Under the pieces are notes generated by a model, which saw nothing but the letters and a program-made list of their open reading frames with translations, did not search any database and was not told where the DNA came from. The position numbers and the translations under genes are program-made. Positions 9,332-18,314 of a DNA stretch of 25,980 nt are shown here, piece by piece. This stretch comes from Haplosporangium gracile. Lineage: Eukaryota > Mortierellomycota > Mortierellomycetes > Mortierellales > Mortierellaceae. Every line of letters starts with the position of its first letter. Position 1 is the stretch's first letter. The stretch is taken from contig JAAAUF010000467.1 in NCBI GenBank assembly GCA_015499985.1, positions 6,236 to 32,215 on the forward strand, read 5' to 3'.

Positions 9332-11871
9332 ATGACTGAAAGAGTAGCTCTCATCGGATCAGGCAACTGGTAAAAACAGCAATCCTCAACTCATTCATCC
9401 ACTCACAAACACCTGCCAACTCAGGACGTTTTGTTATGTTACCCCGCATAACAGCCCCAACCTCGCTCAAATCACACCCTTACTCACCCATTCAAATGCA
9501 ATTGCCACCAATTTTATTTTTTTTAGGGGTTCTGCCGTTGCCAAGATTATCGGCCGCAATGTGCGCAAATTTGACCACTTTGACAACAAGGTCAAGATGT
9601 GGGTCTTTGAGGAGAAAGTCAACGGCCAGAACTTGACCGAAATCATTAACACCAAGCATGAGAACGTCAAGTAAGCAGCAAACTCTTTCTTTTTTTACCC
9701 CAGTTTTTTTTTATTGTCATTTCCCTCTCGCTTTTTTTCGCTTCGGCATAAAAATGGCTTGTGTCTTTTTATGAAATGACAACGTTGGATTTAGATTGAG
9801 CAGGACAGGACAACAAACAAACAACAAAAAAGGGGTTTTCTGCCCACATTTGCCCACTAGTCCGCCTGCTCGATTTTTTCTTTTTTTTTTTGTTACGATA
9901 TGATCGCACAGCAGAACCCTATTCGGCAGCCAACGAGAAACCCGACCGCCGTTGTTTTTGCAGGGTCAATTGAACCACTTTTTTCTTTTTTTAACCCTAC
10001 ACAAGATATACGAGTAATCATTTGCTAATCCAATTGGTTTTTGTTTGCCTGCTATGTTCTGATCATAGATACCTTCCCGGCATTCAGTTGCCCTCGAACG
10101 TTGTTGCCTGTCCCGACCTTCTCGAGACTTGCAGGGATGCCACCATGCTCGTCTTTGTTGTCCCCCATCAGGTAAATATCATAAGAAAAAGGTTCCTAAT
10201 CAGTCGTCATTGGTGATCAATAGGCACAAAAAAAAGGCTTTTAGATTGTCAGTCACACCAACCAGCCGCTGTTTTTATCACCACAGGATGAAACTGGAAG
10301 AAGTTCAGAATCCAGCACAGGAGGAGGGCGTGAAAAAGTTATTTTTTGAACAATCGACCGATAATACTTTTATTGGAGATTGGAGAGGTAGATAGGGAGA
10401 CGTTTTACGACTGTGCTCTCTCAGCCCACTTCTGGACATTGTTACCCCGGACATGATGGCTCGACCTCCTCTTTGAACGCTTTCACATGTTGAACAGGAT
10501 GAGCTGAGTTGAATATGGACAAGAGAGTGAGAGATGATGGCAGTTGGATAGAGATCTTATAATTTCTGGTGGTGGTGGTGGGTGCGTCGATAAGAACAGC
10601 AATAGGCAGCAATCTCAGCGTAATGAGGCAATAACGGAACACTTTGCTGTGATCGGAGAAGAGTCTTGAGCATTCGAGCCATTTTTTTTTGAGTCGTTTC
10701 CGCATTACCACAGTGTGCGGATGTCGAATATATGAATTAAATGCCCTCGAGTGCGGCATCGTCAGTTGAAGTGTGAAATTTGGGCGTTCTTTAGAGGACA
10801 AAGAGGAACAATGGGCGATTTTCACATTTACTTGCGATGATCGGATCAATTAACTCCCGCTGCCGACCTGGAGACAACCAATCCTCTCCATGGGCTTTAT
10901 ATCTTTCCTGCTCGTCTTTGCACGTGTCGACACACCGAGTTGCTGGGAACAACGTTATTGTTTTTGTTTGTTATCGTCTCATTGCTAACGTCCGACTACT
11001 TTTTTTTTTTGGGCTCCTATCATCATCACCTGTTTAGTTTGTCACAAGCATTTGCAAGCAGCTCAAGGGCAGGATCCCCGCCAATTGCAAGGCTATCTCC
11101 TTGATCAAGGGTATCGACGTCAACGCCGATGGTTTCCGTCTCATCACCGATATGATCCGGGAGTCTCTCAGAATCCCTACCTGTGTCCTCAGCGGTGCCA
11201 ACATTGCCAACGAGGTCGCCGAGGAGAAGTTCTGCGAGACGACCATCGGATATAGAAATAGGGCTGATGGTGAGCTCTTCCACGATATCTTCCACACTCC
11301 TTCCTTCAGAGTCAACATTGTTCCCGATGTTGTCGGTGTCGAACTGTGCGGTGCCCTCAAGAACATTGTCGCCATTGGCGGTGGATTGGTCGATGGACTC
11401 AAGTAAGCACTTGTCCGAACTGTTAATGTTCGGTTTTTGCCTTTTCATTTCTTATTTATCAATTTTTTCCCCTTTCTCCTATTTTTACTTTTCCTTAGGC
11501 TTGGCGACAACACCAAGGCTGCTATCATCCGCATTGGACTTTATGAGATGCGTAAGTTCTCCAAGATGTTCTACGCCGACGTCAAAGACGAGACCTTCTT
11601 CGAGTCGTGCGGCGTTGCAGATCTGATTACCACCTGCGCTGGAGGCCGTAACCGCAAGGTGGCCGAGGCACACGTCACAACCGGAAAGTCGTTTGACCAG
11701 CTCGAGCAGGAGATGTTGAACGGACAGAAGCTCCAGGGAACCTCGACCGCTCAGGACATGTATAACATCCTCTCCAAGAAAAACCTCTGCCACGAGTTCC
11801 CTCTCATGACGACCATCTACAAGATCTGCTATGAGGGCCTCCCACCCATCAGAATCGTCGAGGATATCTAA
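9332..11871 (+). CDS. GPD1: NAD-dependent glycerol-3-phosphate dehydrogenase, cytosolic type
   Basis: Five exons: 9332-9369, 9527-9670, 10069-10171, 11038-11402 and 11499-11871 (340 aa; human GPD1 is 349). It reduces dihydroxyacetone phosphate to sn-glycerol-3-phosphate with NADH, feeding glycerolipid and glycerol (osmolyte) synthesis and cytosolic redox balance. Seen: Rossmann motif GSGNWGSA from residue 9; [30 protein letters not shown]; the family signature [32 protein letters not shown], which carries the catalytic lysine; [36 protein letters not shown]; and [16 protein letters not shown]. The protein starts just before the Rossmann fold, like animal GPD1, and lacks the yeast Gpd1 N-terminal extension that carries the peroxisomal signal. 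Codon use in exons 4-5 is strongly C-biased, suggesting high expression. Intron sizes are 157, 398, 866 and 96 nt, so introns 2 and 3 stand out. Confidence 0.96.
10172..11037 (+). other. Unusually long intron 3 of the GPD gene (866 nt)
   Basis: The donor GTAAAT follows FVVPHQ and the acceptor TGTTTAG precedes FVTSICKQ, so the reading frame joins perfectly across it. Inside are a (GGT)n run near 10570, CACGTG at 10921-10926, TTTATATC near 10896, and an 11-T run just before the acceptor. A minus-strand open frame (10849-10442) starts with TTG rather than ATG and shows no family motif. No tRNA or clear snoRNA boxes were recognised. Confidence 0.75.
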
Positions 11872-12030
11872 GCTGCTGGTTTGTCATTCTTATCATTCAG
11901 CTTCCTTTCTTTGTTTACTTCTTTCACTTTTCTCTATTACAATACTCCTGTACTCTAGATATTTTAGACGCCTTCATTGGCAGCAATGAAAATACCCAGT
12001 TAAAACAAACATATGAGTGTGCGAATGAGA

Positions 12031-12036
12031 TTTATT
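12031..12036 (-). terminator. AATAAA poly(A) signal of the PPxY membrane protein gene
   Basis: An exact minus-strand AATAAA, 51 nt past the stop codon at 12087. The convergent GPD gene stops at 11871, leaving 215 bp between stop codons. Confidence 0.55.
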
Positions 12037-12086
12037 TACAAAAAGAGGGATATCGTTAAAAGGTTCATAACAAAAGGATAGGGGCG

Positions 12087-13289
12087 TTAAAGGACGATAG
12101 GTGCAGGTTTACCAGAGAGCCAAGTGACAGCCCAGCGATACTGCCAGTTGGCAAATGCTTTGGAGATGTTAAGAAGCGAGGGCAAGAAGCAGACCATGAA
12201 TGGCACATTTAATGCAAACAGCACCACCGTGACGCAGAAAATAGGGATCGCAAACATCATCTTCCAAACAACAAAATAGAAGAATCCCTTTGTAGTATGA
12301 CCATCCAGCATGGCCCTGAAGTGGTTTGCGCCACGATTCCAAATGTTTTTGGGGCGACGGTTTCGAGCAGCATGACGACTTTCGAGTCTCCGTTGGATGA
12401 ATGTAGGGAGGGGCACTGTGTAACCGAACAGACGCGGGTGTTGCCAGGCAGGGCCTGGTTCCAGGCCGATGAAGACCTGGGAGGTAAAGTAGGGGTATTT
12501 GGCCACAACGGTGCCAGGGATAAGGAGGGCCGAGAGGACGAGGTCGACGCGGGCAAGAGCGCGGATAGAGGAGACTGCAAAGACGGTAAAGAGGTAGCCG
12601 ATAGGGGGAATGATCATCAGGACCATGGCGACGAGTCCGAAAGAGAGGACCCAGGCGAAACAGAAGATGGTCCAGGGGAGGAGGACGACGATCATGTAAA
12701 GGAGAGCGATCCACGCGTTCTGCTCTCCTACAATTGTCCAGCATGAGCGTTCGGAGGGATCGTCGCTGTTGTCACCGTCTTCGCCTAGGAGGCGGTCAAT
12801 ATCCTGGGCAAAGTCTTCATCGCTATCTTGACCGAGCGCGATTTGACCGGTTAAACCCAAGAGTGGTGCCTGAGCTGAGGTGGGTGAATGGGCAATCACC
12901 CGGGTGGCGCCGTAGTGGGGTTCATAAGGTGAGGAGGCTTCATGAGCTCCTCCTGCTACCGCGGAGGTTGAGATAGAAGAAGGACCTGCACCACTACTGC
13001 TGCTTCCCTCTTGAGATTGATAACGAGCAATAGACTCGGAGGGGATGCGATCTTTGATATCCCGTCCACGTTGGCCAGGGGGTCCTCTGAGGTGGTCGTA
13101 ATTGTCGTGGAGTTGTGGGACGTCTTTTGCGATGACTGCGTCGTAGGAGGGAGGTGCTTCTTCAGGTAGTGGTTGGTTGTGGAGGGAAGGTGTTGTAGAG
13201 AGAGATGTTGATTGTTGCTGTGGTTGCTGCTGTTGTGGTGGAAGAGGAGAATATTGTGGACCTTGGTTGTCGTTGTTTGCTTTTGACAT
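12087..13289 (-). CDS. PPxY-motif multi-pass membrane protein of unknown function
   Basis: Single exon, 400 aa, starting at an ATG preceded by an A/T-rich leader. I do not recognise an experimentally characterised family; the membrane part loosely resembles bacterial-type 'sensor' membrane domains, a weak guess. Seen: a cytosol-like N-terminal half (1-185) that is Gln/Pro/Ser-rich, with a polyQ-like run at 19-26, PPSYDAV at 46-52 (a PPxY motif able to bind WW domains such as those of Rsp5/Nedd4 ubiquitin ligases), and an acidic stretch at 155-180. The hydrophobic segments fall at about 193-215, 217-240, 247-263 and 337-370. A basic loop (299-313, RRLESRHAARNRRPK) separates the last two groups. 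The tail is short and ends KPAPIVL. A soluble PPxY head on a compact membrane domain fits a ubiquitin-ligase adaptor or sorted cargo, but that is speculation. It converges with GPD and is divergent from the F-box gene. Confidence 0.85.
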   Translation of the reverse strand: MSKANNDNQGPQYSPLPPQQQQPQQQSTSLSTTPSLHNQPLPEEAPPSYDAVIAKDVPQLHDNYDHLRGPPGQRGRDIKDRIPSESIARYQSQEGSSSSGAGPSSISTSAVAGGAHEASSPYEPHYGATRVIAHSPTSAQAPLLGLTGQIALGQDSDEDFAQDIDRLLGEDGDNSDDPSERSCWTIVGEQNAWIALLYMIVVLLPWTIFCFAWVLSFGLVAMVLMIIPPIGYLFTVFAVSSIRALARVDLVLSALLIPGTVVAKYPYFTSQVFIGLEPGPAWQHPRLFGYTVPLPTFIQRRLESRHAARNRRPKNIWNRGANHFRAMLDGHTTKGFFYFVVWKMMFAIPIFCVTVVLFALNVPFMVCFLPSLLNISKAFANWQYRWAVTWLSGKPAPIVL

Positions 13290-13404
13290 TTTATATTTCT
13301 AACTGAAGGGATGCGGGGAAGGGTATAGGGTTGTGATGGTGCTTAAAAAAGGCTAAATGGAGGGACGAAGGAGGGGTGCGATATGGATGATGGATGGGAG
13401 TGAT

Positions 13405-13484
13405 AGAAAAAGAAAAGAAGTAGCAAAAGAGAGATGAGAAAAGAAAGAAAGCGAGAGAAAAGGAAGAAAGAAAGAGAAGAGCAG
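13405..13484 (-). repeat. Polypyrimidine tract (sense strand) upstream of the membrane protein gene
   Basis: On the plus strand this is almost pure A/G (GAAAAAGAAAAG, AAGAAAGAAAGCGAGAGAAAAGG), so it is C/T-rich in the sense of the minus-strand gene starting at 13289. It lies about 115-195 bp upstream of the start codon. C/T-rich tracts near transcription starts are common in fungal promoters. Confidence 0.5.
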
Positions 13485-14486
13485 TGGCGAGTGCAAAAGA
13501 AGAGTTATTATGGACTCTCGTTGTGTGCGACAGCCCAGGAAGAGGTCATGAACTAAAATAAAAAAGTCTTGGCATTTTTGATCCAAAAGGGCGTCTGTAA
13601 GGCAGAGGGTTAGCATTCCGATTCTTGGCAGTGGTCCTAGCTCATCGATACCATTATTGCTCTTCTGTGGCTGCTTAGGGCTGATTGTCAACATCAAGTG
13701 AGAGAGAGCGGGGGAGGGAGAGAGAAGGTGCATTAGGGAGACTAATGTAGCAGGTCGCGTAAATAGAAGTCATTCAGGTCGTCCTTTTGTGACTTTTTTG
13801 CTAGAAAACTTTACAGGATGCTTTGAATATCAAAGAAGATGTGTTAGTAATTGATTGTTCGATGCTGGATCCATGTCAAGGTATGACAAACCAGACAGAT
13901 GCGGACCCATGGACCGGGCTCTTGAATTTTTTCCGCAGCGAGTGTGATTTGAGGAACGGAAAAGTGATCAAACATAGCAACATAAAAAAAGTCAATTGCT
14001 TACAAGTGGCAGTTAATCAGTGCATCTGATTGGTTCCTGGATATCCTCCAGTGCTCCTCTTCTCTCTTTCTTTCCTTTTTTTCCACGCAACAAGAACAAC
14101 AAACAGCAACCCACCAACAACCAACAACTAACAACCAAATGGAATAACAGGAAGGACGGACATCGGGCCAAGTGATATACACAGTGAACAGTTGACCATG
14201 CCACCGCATTTTGAGGACTCAACAACACCATGCTCACTTACAATTTAGACTAGTCCGCGGTATGGCATGGACGCTGACACATTACCGTCCGAGTCCCATT
14301 CTACCTTTACAACACGCCGGATCTCCGACAACAACTTGCAACCCTTGTTTATTGTCCTTTTCTTCATCACGGACAAACCCTTTCGTCCTCTGAAACCGTA
14401 CACTTATTCCCTCGTCTCCAACATAACCATTAAAAAAAAGTCAAAATTTGAACACAAGGGAAACAAAACAAAAACGCGTCCGTCCG

Positions 14487-14756
14487 TTCCTTTATTATTC
14501 TTTTTCTTTCCTTTGTCTTTCCTTTATCTCTCTTCCCTTCCTCTTCCCTTTCCCTTTTTCCTCTTTCCCTTTCCTTCTTCCTCTTCAGCTCCACTTGACT
14601 ATACCTACCCCTTGCTCTTTCCTTGCAACTCTGAAGCATCAACCAACCACTCTCCACCCTCCCTTTCCTTGCTTCCTTTCTCTTCTTTTTCCCTTTTCTT
14701 TCGTTTCTTATTTTTTTTTCTTTCTTACTTCCGTTCCCTCACCCTTTTCCATACTT
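14487..14756 (+). repeat. Polypyrimidine tract upstream of the F-box gene
   Basis: About 270 nt dominated by CTTT, CCTT and CCCTTT units in the sense strand, ending about 205 bp before the ATG. It is followed by CACACACATACACACACACAC and then A/C-rich leader sequence. It mirrors the tract upstream of the opposite-strand gene. Confidence 0.55.
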
Positions 14757-14962
14757 TCAGCTTCACACACATACACACACACACAATAACACCCTTCGCC
14801 CCTATCCTCCCATCCACTCCCATACTCCTTTCCGTCCTTCGCTTCCTTCCCTCATTCCTTCCTTCAGTCATTTACATCTGATCCGCTTCCCCACCATCAC
14901 ACTTCTCTTACACCAACACAACATATATACACAACCACATAAAGAGAAAGCCTTGACTTTCC

Positions 14963-16822
14963 ATGGTGTTGGCATCCAAGCTACCTCTGCCAGACGAATG
15001 TATTGATCTCATCGTCGCCTACCTGATCGACCAGAGGCAAGCCCTCCATGCCCTCGTCCTCTCCAGCCAAAAGCTCTTCCAACGGGCGGCTCCCGTCCTC
15101 TACCGCTCTCCCTTCCAGCTTATCGAACGCTCTTCCCGTTGGTCTCGAGACGAAAAGGAAAAACGGTCAACCGCCCTCCTCGCCCTCCTCCTCACTTCCA
15201 GACTTCCACAACGCAACATTGATGCACGAACAACAATAACAACAACGACAACAACCAGAATCTCGACAGCTGCTCCAATGGCCCTTTCGGCAGCAAGACC
15301 CGCCATCCCTCTGGATGTTCGCCGTTATCACCAGCTGGAACTGCAACAACAACAGCATCAGCAGACCATCGCCACGGTGGATTATCTCAGATTTTTCACA
15401 CACCAGTACCATGTCAACCTCTGGCGGTTACTGGCTCTTCTCAGGACATTGGCTCATGGAAACAGTGCCCTCCTCCTGGACGACAACAGGAGCATGTCCG
15501 ATCTGCAGACAGATGTTTCTCACCTGCTTGTTCAATATTGCCCTGAAAACGTGAAAGTCATTGGTCAGCCCATTGCTCGGATCCCTGTCCTCCTTGTGCC
15601 CCACCTCCAGGAGCTTCGCAATTTGGTCCGTCTGGAGCTCTCCGAGATCCCCTATGGATGCAAGATCGAACCCGTCCTCGAGTTCATTCGCGTCCACGAT
15701 GCCGTTCACGGCACACTAAAGGAGATCAAGATCAAAGGCGGCGAGGACCTGAATTACCATCTGGAGCCAACCCATAAACAGCTAGTGCGACTCGTCCAGG
15801 CCATGCGCACAGCCCAGGTAGTCGATGCAAGGCATTGGAAGGAGGCTATTCTGGTCTTGGACGATATCCCTGTCGACTGCCTTCGGACCCTGATCTTGGG
15901 CTTGGCCGACATGCCACCGAACTATATTTCGGCCTCAGATTACCTGCAACGGTGTGCCTACTTAGAGGAGCTGCGGATGCCGGTACGAGACGACAGGTTG
16001 TTTGCATGGGCAGTGCTGGAACGCAAAAAGCTGAAGCTGGATCATCGCCCGTCACTTTCGCGATCGACTTCAGCCTTTGCTTCAGTAACACCAACATCAT
16101 CTTATGCGCCATGGACATCACCACCTTCACCTTGGCAATGGAGACAACACCAACACCACTACCAGGAATGGTCGTCGTTGGATCAACCCTTTGGCCTGCC
16201 CCGAATGCGGTCCTTGGAGCTCTTTGGCGAGGACCAAGTTCTGATGCCAGCTGTACGGGATGCTGTCGACGCCTTTCGAGAGTCGCTCGAGTCGCTTAAG
16301 GTCATGTCGATGGCCACCATGTCCAAGGAGTCGATTTATACTACCGTGCCTCTGAGCTGGTCTTGGCAGCTCTTAAAGCTCTCGGTTCTGGATCTGGAGG
16401 GCGAGGCAGCCTTGGCGTTCGAATTTTCGGCTCTACTCCATTGCCCAGCATTGATCACCTTGCGGCTTTCGCTCCCTCCGTACTTCTACTCTTCAAGCGA
16501 GGACGACCAGATTCTGGACGAGCTAAAGATCAAGATGCCTCAGATCTGTCTGGCGACGCGTCTTTTGGATCTTGAGCTGTTAGGGAAATGGCCGGTCTCG
16601 GATGAGTTGTTAAGAAAGATGACACGGAGTATGACGCGGTTAACACAGTTGGACATTGTGAGTTGTCTTGGGTACACGATTGAGGGAGTCCTGAAGCTCA
16701 TTGGCAGTCTAGAGCAGCTCGAGCGGCTGGCGATCAGCAAATGGCTGTGCGCGTGGCAGCCGGCACGGAAACACGCCATGCGCGCCCTGAACCCGCGTCT
16801 AGACCTTGTTGAAGAGCCCTGA
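14963..16822 (+). CDS. F-box-like protein with leucine-rich-repeat-type C-terminus
   Basis: Single exon, 619 aa. The N-terminus (LPLPDECIDLIVAYLIDQRQ, then LHALVLSSQKLFQRAAPVLYRSPF, about residues 7-53) has the pattern of an F-box: LP-x-E-x-x-x-x-I-x-x-x-L, a run of small and hydrophobic residues, then a W/F-x-x-A-x-P-x-L-Y-R-x-P close. F-box proteins recruit substrates to SCF ubiquitin ligases through Skp1. A Thr-rich low-complexity patch lies at about 91-103. The rest has spaced leucine motifs (LVRLELSEIP, MRSLELFGED, LSVLDLEGE, LLDLELLGKW, LTQLDIVSCLG, LERLAISKW), as in degenerate LRRs. Large, rapidly diversifying F-box/LRR families are common in Mortierella-type fungi. The F-box is inferred by pattern and no specific substrate can be suggested. 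Confidence 0.8.
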   Translation: MVLASKLPLPDECIDLIVAYLIDQRQALHALVLSSQKLFQRAAPVLYRSPFQLIERSSRWSRDEKEKRSTALLALLLTSRLPQRNIDARTTITTTTTTRISTAAPMALSAARPAIPLDVRRYHQLELQQQQHQQTIATVDYLRFFTHQYHVNLWRLLALLRTLAHGNSALLLDDNRSMSDLQTDVSHLLVQYCPENVKVIGQPIARIPVLLVPHLQELRNLVRLELSEIPYGCKIEPVLEFIRVHDAVHGTLKEIKIKGGEDLNYHLEPTHKQLVRLVQAMRTAQVVDARHWKEAILVLDDIPVDCLRTLILGLADMPPNYISASDYLQRCAYLEELRMPVRDDRLFAWAVLERKKLKLDHRPSLSRSTSAFASVTPTSSYAPWTSPPSPWQWRQHQHHYQEWSSLDQPFGLPRMRSLELFGEDQVLMPAVRDAVDAFRESLESLKVMSMATMSKESIYTTVPLSWSWQLLKLSVLDLEGEAALAFEFSALLHCPALITLRLSLPPYFYSSSEDDQILDELKIKMPQICLATRLLDLELLGKWPVSDELLRKMTRSMTRLTQLDIVSCLGYTIEGVLKLIGSLEQLERLAISKWLCAWQPARKHAMRALNPRLDLVEEP

Positions 16823-17372
16823 CCTTGTTGAGCTTGAAAGAAAATGCAACGAACATTAGCCCTAATAAAAACTGGCTGATATATACCCCTTAAAATTCGC
16901 ATCCGTTTCGCCCAACCCTCTCCAGCAGCGCGTATCCTCAGCCTATCGACTGGACAAGCGTGGCACACTTGCAAGCAAACACCCCTTAGATGTTTTTTGC
17001 CATCTTGATTTCATTGCCAAAACTGCCCTTCAAGTTTCAAAACAACCCTCTCCTTCTCAAAACAGCACATCCATCCTCATCACATTCTTCTCGCGCTTCC
17101 ACGTCCCTCCCTCTATCAGTCCTCCGGAAAAAAAAAAGAGCAACGCCAGCAGAGACAACTGCAGCAGAAACGACAAAGTGCATCTACTTCGCGAACCAGT
17201 AAAAACGAAGGCAAGCGGCTTTACATGGCATACATTTACTTACTCAAACAGTCACCCCAGCCTCAGTTACAACATCACGTCGAGCGTGTTCATACCGCCG
17301 ACTTCCTTTTTCATTCGTCCTTTTTCGCTGACAGCAACCTTTTGGCTTTTCTCGTTTAGGCACGCCATCACT
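16823..17372 (+). promoter_or_regulatory. F-box 3' end and SEC24 promoter/leader
   Basis: About 550 bp with no separate gene. It holds the F-box poly(A) signal and then the SEC24 promoter. A GATATATACCCC element near 16879 may belong to either side. The stretch 17199-17359 reads as a possible leader intron: GTAAAA donor, pyrimidine-rich end CTTTTCTCGTTTAG. If it is not spliced, a 44-codon upstream ORF (ATG at 17225, stop at 17357-17359) ends 13 nt before the SEC24 ATG. Confidence 0.45.
16864..16869 (+). terminator. AATAAA poly(A) signal of the F-box gene
   Basis: An exact AATAAA 42 nt after the stop codon at 16822, within CCTAATAAAAACTGG. Confidence 0.6.
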
Positions 17373-18280
17373 ATGTCGAACTACCAACCTCAGCAACAGC
17401 AACAACAGCAGCAGCCTCGACCTTATTACGCTGGTCAAGGACAACCTCCAACACCCCAGCATCCTGGACAGCAGAGTCCATACGGTGCACCAGTGAACCC
17501 ACAACAGCAGCAGTACCAACAGCAGCAACACCAACACCAGCAGCCGTTGAAGCTATCAGGCGGACCCTACGGGAGTGTTCGACCTGGTGGTCCTCAACCT
17601 GGAAACCAGGTTATCAGACCTGGGCCTAGTCAATTAGCGCCTGGCGTTCGACCTATGCCTCCAGGTACAATGACACTGGCGTATTCTTGGATTTGAATTG
17701 GTTAGGCATTTAAAGAATATTAGAGAAACTCTTGACACTTTACGCTATCGGCTTTTTACCGCAGTGGACAATGGTGGATTGCCATACGTGGGAATGTTGT
17801 GGAGTGCCACAAAGCATGTAGTTATCTTTGGGCCAAACGTGGCGGAGTCCTTTTTTTGGAAGGATCAAAATGGATCGACTCACACTCCACGACGATTCCT
17901 TTGAATACCTCTCACATCTCTAGGTGCAGGAAGTCAACCTGCAAGACCACCCAATGGCGCTCAACCTCACCAACAGCAACAGCAGCATCCTTATACAGGA
18001 GGACGTCCCGTTGGTCCCCCTGGCGCTAGACCCCCTACTGGAGTTCGGCCATTGAATCAGCAGGTCAGGACAGACGCTCCACTGCAGGCTGGCATGGTTA
18101 TCGCTGCTCCTCACCACCCCAACCCGGCCCATGATCAGATATCCACACCCATCACCACCTCAGCGACCCAGCCTCAGTCACCTCCAAGGCCACAGATGCC
18201 CAACTTCCCGCATAACGCTGGCCCGCCTCCTGGACAGCAGCAGCAACAGCCTTACCAACAACAACACCCATCTTACTCGC

Positions 18281-18314
<34 letters not shown>

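Larger units (their letters stand above)
13290..14962. other. 1.67-kb divergent intergenic region between membrane protein and F-box genes
   Basis: No gene is recognised. Each end carries a long polypyrimidine tract in the sense strand of the adjacent gene, and the middle (about 13500-14480) is ordinary-composition DNA with no convincing open frame. The plus-strand frame at 14267-14881 is mostly Phe/Leu/Ser encoded by the C/T tract and lacks any domain. ACATATATACAC at 14921-14932 is a possible TATA element close to the F-box gene start. Confidence 0.5.

Noticed and set aside
10442..10849. 135-codon minus-strand open frame inside GPD intron 3
   Set aside because: It begins with TTG, has no recognisable motif or splice partner, and lies wholly in an intron; chance open frame.
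14267..14881. 204-codon plus-strand open frame upstream of the F-box gene
   Set aside because: Almost entirely Phe/Leu/Ser/Pro from the C/T-rich tract; no domain, and it ends in the leader of the F-box gene.
15835..16299. Alternative plus-strand frame within the F-box gene
   Set aside because: Shadow of the 619-aa frame, which is intact and carries the F-box and leucine-rich motifs.
17178..17372. In-frame N-terminal extension of SEC24
   Set aside because: It has no ATG in frame (opens at GTG) and shows a possible intron; the ATG at 17373 begins the typical Gln/Pro-rich arm.
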